Assembly (NCBI GenBank): GCA_002719955.1
Contig: PBFW01000051.1
Coordinates: 1 to 51,296 of the forward strand
Direction: 5' to 3'
Length of the DNA stretch: 51,296 bases
Source: Deltaproteobacteria bacterium
GTDB taxonomy: Bacteria > Myxococcota_A > UBA9160 > UBA4427
Below the pieces are notes generated by a model. The model was not told the DNA's origin, searched no databases, and saw only the letters and a list, made by a program, of their open reading frames with translations. Made by a program: the position numbers and the translations under genes. Every line of letters begins with the position of its first letter. Positions within the stretch are counted from its first letter, which is position 1. Below are positions 47,887-51,296 of the stretch, in pieces.

Positions 47887-49653
47887 GTGTCTAATCCTTC
47901 GCCCTGGGGGCGGCAATTCGCTCGCGTCGTACCGTTCCCCTTTGGCCCGTTGCTCTGCGTATTGCTGGCTTCCATGCCGATGGTCGGTTCGGCGGAAATT
48001 GCTGCGCCCACGGCCCACGTTCATCCCGCGTTCGCGGCTTACTCGGATGCGAACGATGATGCGCGTCTCGTTCAAGTCAGCCCACATGTCTACGCAGCGA
48101 TTGGTTACGACATTGGCAACATCGTCTTCATCGTTACGGATGAAGGCATTCTCGTCTTTGATACGGGAGGGGAAGTCGCCCGCGCGAAAGCGGCACTTGC
48201 GGCGATTCGTGAGGTGAGCGACGCGCCAATCGTCGGCGTCGTCTACTCGCATGGTCATGGCGATCATACGGGCGGTGTGGATGCGTTCATCCCGGAAGAC
48301 AAGCGTGGGCAGATTCCGATCTACGCGGGCAAAAACTATAAGCGCTATCTGCGTGAGTCCGCCGTCCCTCGTGGACTCATGCGCGCCTACTACCAGATGG
48401 GATACCTGCTCCCGAAGGATATCACAGGCAGCGTGGGGTCCGGAATCGGCCCCGCCGTCGGAAGCGGCGGGGCTGCATACCTCACGCCGACGAACATCGT
48501 TGAAGATACGCTCGATCTCGAGCTCGGAGGTGTGAAGCTGCATTTGTTCTGGGGCTTTACAGATCTCGATGATGGGCTTTCGCTGTGGCTGCCGGATGAG
48601 AAAGTCATGATGGTGGGCGACGCGGCCTATCCGATGCTCCCTGCGATCGCGACTCCGCGCTTCGAATTCGGCCGCCAGTCCTGGGAAGCGCTCGAGACGC
48701 TCGATCACTACCGAAGTTTTCCGATCGAGCACATGGTGCCCGGGCATCTTCGCGTGATTTCGGGGCGAGAGAACGTCACGAACTTCTTGCGAAACTTCCG
48801 CGATCTCGTTCAGTACATGCAGGACCAGGCGATCCGCGCCGTGAACCGCCGACTTGATCATGACGAGGCGGCCCAGGAAATGGAGGCGAATCTACCGCCC
48901 CATCTCGCGAACGACCCGAACCTCGCGGAGCGGTATCACGAGTTTCATTGGATCGCGAAGCAGATGTACACGAAGGCGGGTGGCTGGTGGAGCGGAGACG
49001 TCGTCGACCTTGTTCGCATCCCGCCTATGGAACGAGCTGAGAAGACTCTCGACCTGATCGGGAGTCGCCGCAAAGTCCAGAAGGCCGCAGAGCGCGCCTT
49101 CGAGAAGGGCGATCGGGGCTGGGCGGCCGAGCTTGCGCGAATGCTCGTCGATACGGACCCGGACGACGAGAAGGCGAAGCAGATGCTCGCTCGAATCTTG
49201 CGCACGATCGCGTATGACGCGAACACGTCGAATCTGCGCCACTACCTGCTGACCGAAGCGCTCGTGATGGAGGGGAAGATCGATCTCGATCGGCTACCGG
49301 TCGATGTTGCGAACCCGCGCTTTTTGGCTGCGAATCCTGACTCGATTCTCTTTCGCGCTCAGGGCACGCGACTCGATCCGGTGTCGAGTGCTGCAGTCGA
49401 ACTCACGGGCGGATTCACGATCAAGGATTCTGGCGAAGAGCACACGCTCCTCATTCGCCGTGGCGTGATCGAATGGAAGTCGGGGCGACCGGAGAAGGCG
49501 GATGTTCGGGTCCAGATGGATCGCGCGACCTGGCTCTTGATCTCGGGTGGGCACTTGCGCTGGCTCGATGCCTTCGACGGCAAGAAGATCGACGCCTCGC
49601 CCTCGCGCGGGGCGCTCGAATCATTTGCAAGACACTTCGATGGAGAGGGCTGA
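47887..49653 (+). CDS. exported metallo-beta-lactamase-fold hydrolase, alkylsulfatase-like (SdsA1/BDS1 type)
   Basis: A 588-residue enzyme, GTG start with GGAGG 7 nt upstream; the frame open from 47782 lacks an SD and adds non-conserved residues. A signal peptide lies around residues 13-36 ('FGPLLCVLLASMPMVGSAE'). The zinc site is HxHxDH: His122, His124, Asp126 and His127 in 'YSHGHGDHTGG'. The middle has the alkylsulfatase dimerisation region ('EFHWIAKQMYTKAGGWWSGD'), and the C-terminal 120 residues form an SCP2-like domain ('VELTGGFTIKDSGEEHTLLIRRG' in blocks). Family members hydrolyse primary alkyl sulfates; the true substrate is unknown. It lies between two halves of a broken IS3-type element and may be its passenger. 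Confidence 0.88.
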   Translation: MSNPSPWGRQFARVVPFPFGPLLCVLLASMPMVGSAEIAAPTAHVHPAFAAYSDANDDARLVQVSPHVYAAIGYDIGNIVFIVTDEGILVFDTGGEVARAKAALAAIREVSDAPIVGVVYSHGHGDHTGGVDAFIPEDKRGQIPIYAGKNYKRYLRESAVPRGLMRAYYQMGYLLPKDITGSVGSGIGPAVGSGGAAYLTPTNIVEDTLDLELGGVKLHLFWGFTDLDDGLSLWLPDEKVMMVGDAAYPMLPAIATPRFEFGRQSWEALETLDHYRSFPIEHMVPGHLRVISGRENVTNFLRNFRDLVQYMQDQAIRAVNRRLDHDEAAQEMEANLPPHLANDPNLAERYHEFHWIAKQMYTKAGGWWSGDVVDLVRIPPMERAEKTLDLIGSRRKVQKAAERAFEKGDRGWAAELARMLVDTDPDDEKAKQMLARILRTIAYDANTSNLRHYLLTEALVMEGKIDLDRLPVDVANPRFLAANPDSILFRAQGTRLDPVSSAAVELTGGFTIKDSGEEHTLLIRRGVIEWKSGRPEKADVRVQMDRATWLLISGGHLRWLDAFDGKKIDASPSRGALESFARHFDGEG

Positions 49654-49656
49654 GCT

Positions 49657-49993
49657 GGTCAGGCGATCTCCGCGAGTACCTGGGGGATCGCATGGCCCAC
49701 ACCCGAGGCGCTCCGTATCACCCGCAGGCGCAGGGCAAGATCGAACGCTACCACTGGACGATGAAGAACGTGGCAGGCTTCAGCACTACTGCTTCCCGCG
49801 GGAGCTCAAGGCTGCGATCCGAGACTTCGTCGCGTACTACAACGACGAGCGGTTTTACGAGGCGATCGGAAACGTGACGCCGGCCGATGTCTACTTCGAA
49901 AGGCCGTTCGAGGTGCTGACCGAGCGGTCGAAGGTCAAGCGAAGAACAATCATGCGAAGAAAGAATGAGTACCTGGCTGCGAAGGCGGCTTAG
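49657..49993 (+). pseudogene. IS3-family orfB, C-terminal part, frameshifted
   Basis: 'DLREYLGDRMAHTRGAPYHPQAQGKIERYH' gives the end of the rve domain with the catalytic Glu in 'QGKIERYH'. After an apparent one-base deletion near 49780 comes 'LQHYCFPRELKAAIRDFVAYYNDERFYEAI', then 'VTPADVYF' and a basic tail with a proper stop at 49993. It is the same kind of OrfB whose N-terminus lies at 47240-47402, but in the opposite orientation. Confidence 0.82.
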
Positions 49994-50010
49994 GTCGAAA
50001 CCAGCAACCG

Positions 50011-50029
50011 TCTCTTCGCGAAGAAGAGA
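50011..50029. terminator. hairpin between IS remnant and kinase gene
   Basis: TCTCTTC-GCGAA-GAAGAGA, a perfect 7-bp stem with a 5-nt loop, 17 bp after the orfB remnant stop and about 87 bp beyond the kinase stop. It has no T-run; it could be a 3'-end structure for either gene. Confidence 0.4.
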
Positions 50030-50115
50030 TCGTGGTCCGAAATACTTTCACGACCTACACCCCGGGTGGGTGCGGATGGCGGCGCAGCCCTGGCCAAGTG
50101 CAGCACGAATTTCGG

Positions 50116-51296
50116 CTACCGCGCGAGAAACAAAACCGTGGCGATCCACCCGACCGCCAGCAACGCTGCCAGCCCCTTCCAAAAACGAAGAGGATCCCTT
50201 TGAATCAGCGGCAGGCGGTGTTCAGTTTGATAGGAGGGGTTTGGATGATGAAGGTCGTAGGCGAACTCGGAGAGTACACCGTAGCGTCGGCGCGGCAGGA
50301 GTGAAACGGAACTGCGAAGGGCCGCGTCCATCCAGACCGGAATCATTGGGTTGTGGTGATGGCTCGGAACGTATTCGAGTATTTCGAATGCTCGTGCGCT
50401 TCTCGCGGTCTCGATCTTTTCGCCGTACGGAAGTTTTCCCGTGAGCATTTCGTACACGATCGATCCCAGTGAAAAAACTTCGGATCGGATCCCCGCAGTC
50501 TCGCCTCCGCGTGTTTCGGGCGCTGTATAGCGCGCGGTGCCGAGAGCATGGTCGCTATCCATTGCGGCGTCGATCTCTTGAATTCCCGCCACACGACAAG
50601 AGCCAAAGTCCAGAATCTTGATGACGCCCCGCTCGTCGAAGACGATGTTCTCCGGCTTCAAGTCCTGGTGGAGGGTTTCTCTTCGTTCGAACGCTCGCAG
50701 ACCCGCAATCAACTGGTCGACGATCTCGAGTACTTCTCCGATTTCGGGGTTCGGATGCTGACTCATCCATTGCCGCAAGGTCGGACCCGGAAGGTGTTCC
50801 ATTACGTAGTAGAGGAAGGTCTTCCTTCGTTCCGTGCCCTTGATGGCGACGATGTTGCGATGCGCCACCCGGCGGCCGATCCAAGGTTCCATGACGAAGC
50901 GGCGGATGTACTCGGGATCGTCCTCGTAGTTCACCGACGGGGTCTTCATGACGAGTCGCTGGTTGCTCTCGAGATCGGTGACGAGATAGATCTGGCTTCG
51001 GCTGCTCGCGTGGATCTCTTTTTCAACGAGATAGCCGTCGAGCTTGAGACCTGCTTCGAGTAGCGGGGGGAATGGCAGTCGCCCCAATTGCTTCTGGAGT
51101 AGGTCTGCGTCGTCCGGTGGGAGACCGTCGACTCGAATGAGCTGACAAGACAGGTTGTCCATGCTGCCGCGCGCAAGCGCAAGGTCGACGAGCTCTTCGC
51201 AAAGCGTTTCCAGACTGGAGCTCGGGTGCACGCCCGCTTCGATGGTCCGGGTGAGGACCTCGGCCGCAAGTACGTCGTGGATTCCATCGGTCGTCA
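50116..51296 (-). CDS. bifunctional PP2C phosphatase / Ser-Thr protein kinase, C-terminal membrane anchor (5' end outside the window)
   Basis: The minus-strand frame stays open to the window edge, so the N-terminus is missing; the GTG at 51231 is not the start. The visible part opens with the end of a PP2C-type phosphatase ('TDGIHDVL', 'CEELVDLALARGSMDNLSCQLI'). A protein kinase domain follows: Lys in 'RLVMK', catalytic loop 'HQDLKPENI', DFG in 'ILDFGSC', and 'YTAPE'. The Gly-rich loop is degenerate ('EIHASSRSQIYLV'), as I recall for this fusion family. A transmembrane helix closes the protein ('GLAALLAVGWIATVLFL'). Having both activities in one chain suggests a self-resetting signalling protein facing the cytoplasm. 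Confidence 0.88.
   Translation of the reverse strand, partial: TTDGIHDVLAAEVLTRTIEAGVHPSSSLETLCEELVDLALARGSMDNLSCQLIRVDGLPPDDADLLQKQLGRLPFPPLLEAGLKLDGYLVEKEIHASSRSQIYLVTDLESNQRLVMKTPSVNYEDDPEYIRRFVMEPWIGRRVAHRNIVAIKGTERRKTFLYYVMEHLPGPTLRQWMSQHPNPEIGEVLEIVDQLIAGLRAFERRETLHQDLKPENIVFDERGVIKILDFGSCRVAGIQEIDAAMDSDHALGTARYTAPETRGGETAGIRSEVFSLGSIVYEMLTGKLPYGEKIETARSARAFEILEYVPSHHHNPMIPVWMDAALRSSVSLLPRRRYGVLSEFAYDLHHPNPSYQTEHRLPLIQRDPLRFWKGLAALLAVGWIATVLFLAR

Overview
Organism and setting. This is a GC-rich bacterial window. It contains a complete set of type IV pilus (T4P) motor, regulatory and alignment genes, an outer-membrane lipoprotein-rich envelope repertoire, an MglB-like roadblock protein beside a giant TPR protein, NtrC-type sigma54 activators, and many TTG/GTG starts with good Shine-Dalgarno (SD) sequences. 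Together these suggest a 'deltaproteobacterial' lineage in the broad sense (Myxococcota- or Desulfobacterota-like). The phylum is an inference from gene content; no rRNA is present.

Layout. 0-3 kb: a 5'-truncated D-Ala-D-Ala carboxypeptidase (PBP4 type), then minus-strand genes for a lytic transglycosylase, a small membrane protein and a CI-like HTH regulator. 3.2-5.6 kb: rsmD-coaD-coaBC. 5.6-9.9 kb: NfeD followed by three consecutive SPFH genes (slipin, HflK-like, HflC-like). 10-12.2 kb: an LptF/G permease (minus) and ribF. 12.5-22.8 kb: pilB-pilT-pilC-pilS-pilR, an extra histidine kinase, and a convergent, 3'-overlapping second NtrC-type regulator. 23-29.5 kb: a small HTH gene and pilM-N-O-P-Q. 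29.5-37.6 kb: aroK-aroB-(acidic protein)-(roadblock)-aroQ-(1014-residue TPR protein)-(ExeA-like ATPase). The pilin gene pilA and prepilin peptidase pilD are not in the window.

Accessory part, 37.6-51.3 kb. Coding density falls and mobile-element debris appears. A divergent pair encodes two exported proteins: a ricin-like secreted protein and a seven-unit FG-GAP/VCBS beta-propeller with an exact 162-bp repeat period. Their shared 547-bp intergenic region carries two perfect TGTGA-N6-TCACA (CRP/FNR-type) palindromes, one near each gene. Next come a transposase N-terminal stub, a compositionally different PQQ-like lipoprotein, a frameshifted small membrane gene, a PlsC acyltransferase, a graveyard of transposase fragments, tRNA-Gly(CCC) with a strong terminator, and an exported alkylsulfatase-like metallo-beta-lactamase. 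That last gene lies between the N-terminal and C-terminal halves of an IS3-type element in opposite orientations. The window ends in the kinase part of a PP2C-phosphatase/Ser-Thr-kinase fusion.

How it fits together. PilB/PilT power extension and retraction through PilC. PilM-N-O-P form the alignment complex leading to the PilQ secretin. PilS/PilR and the second two-component pair are the likely regulators. The roadblock, TPR and ExeA-like proteins downstream look like a positioning or assembly module for the same machine; that role is inferred. The TPR protein and the ATPase share a repeated acidic Phe-centred motif that may be a docking signal.
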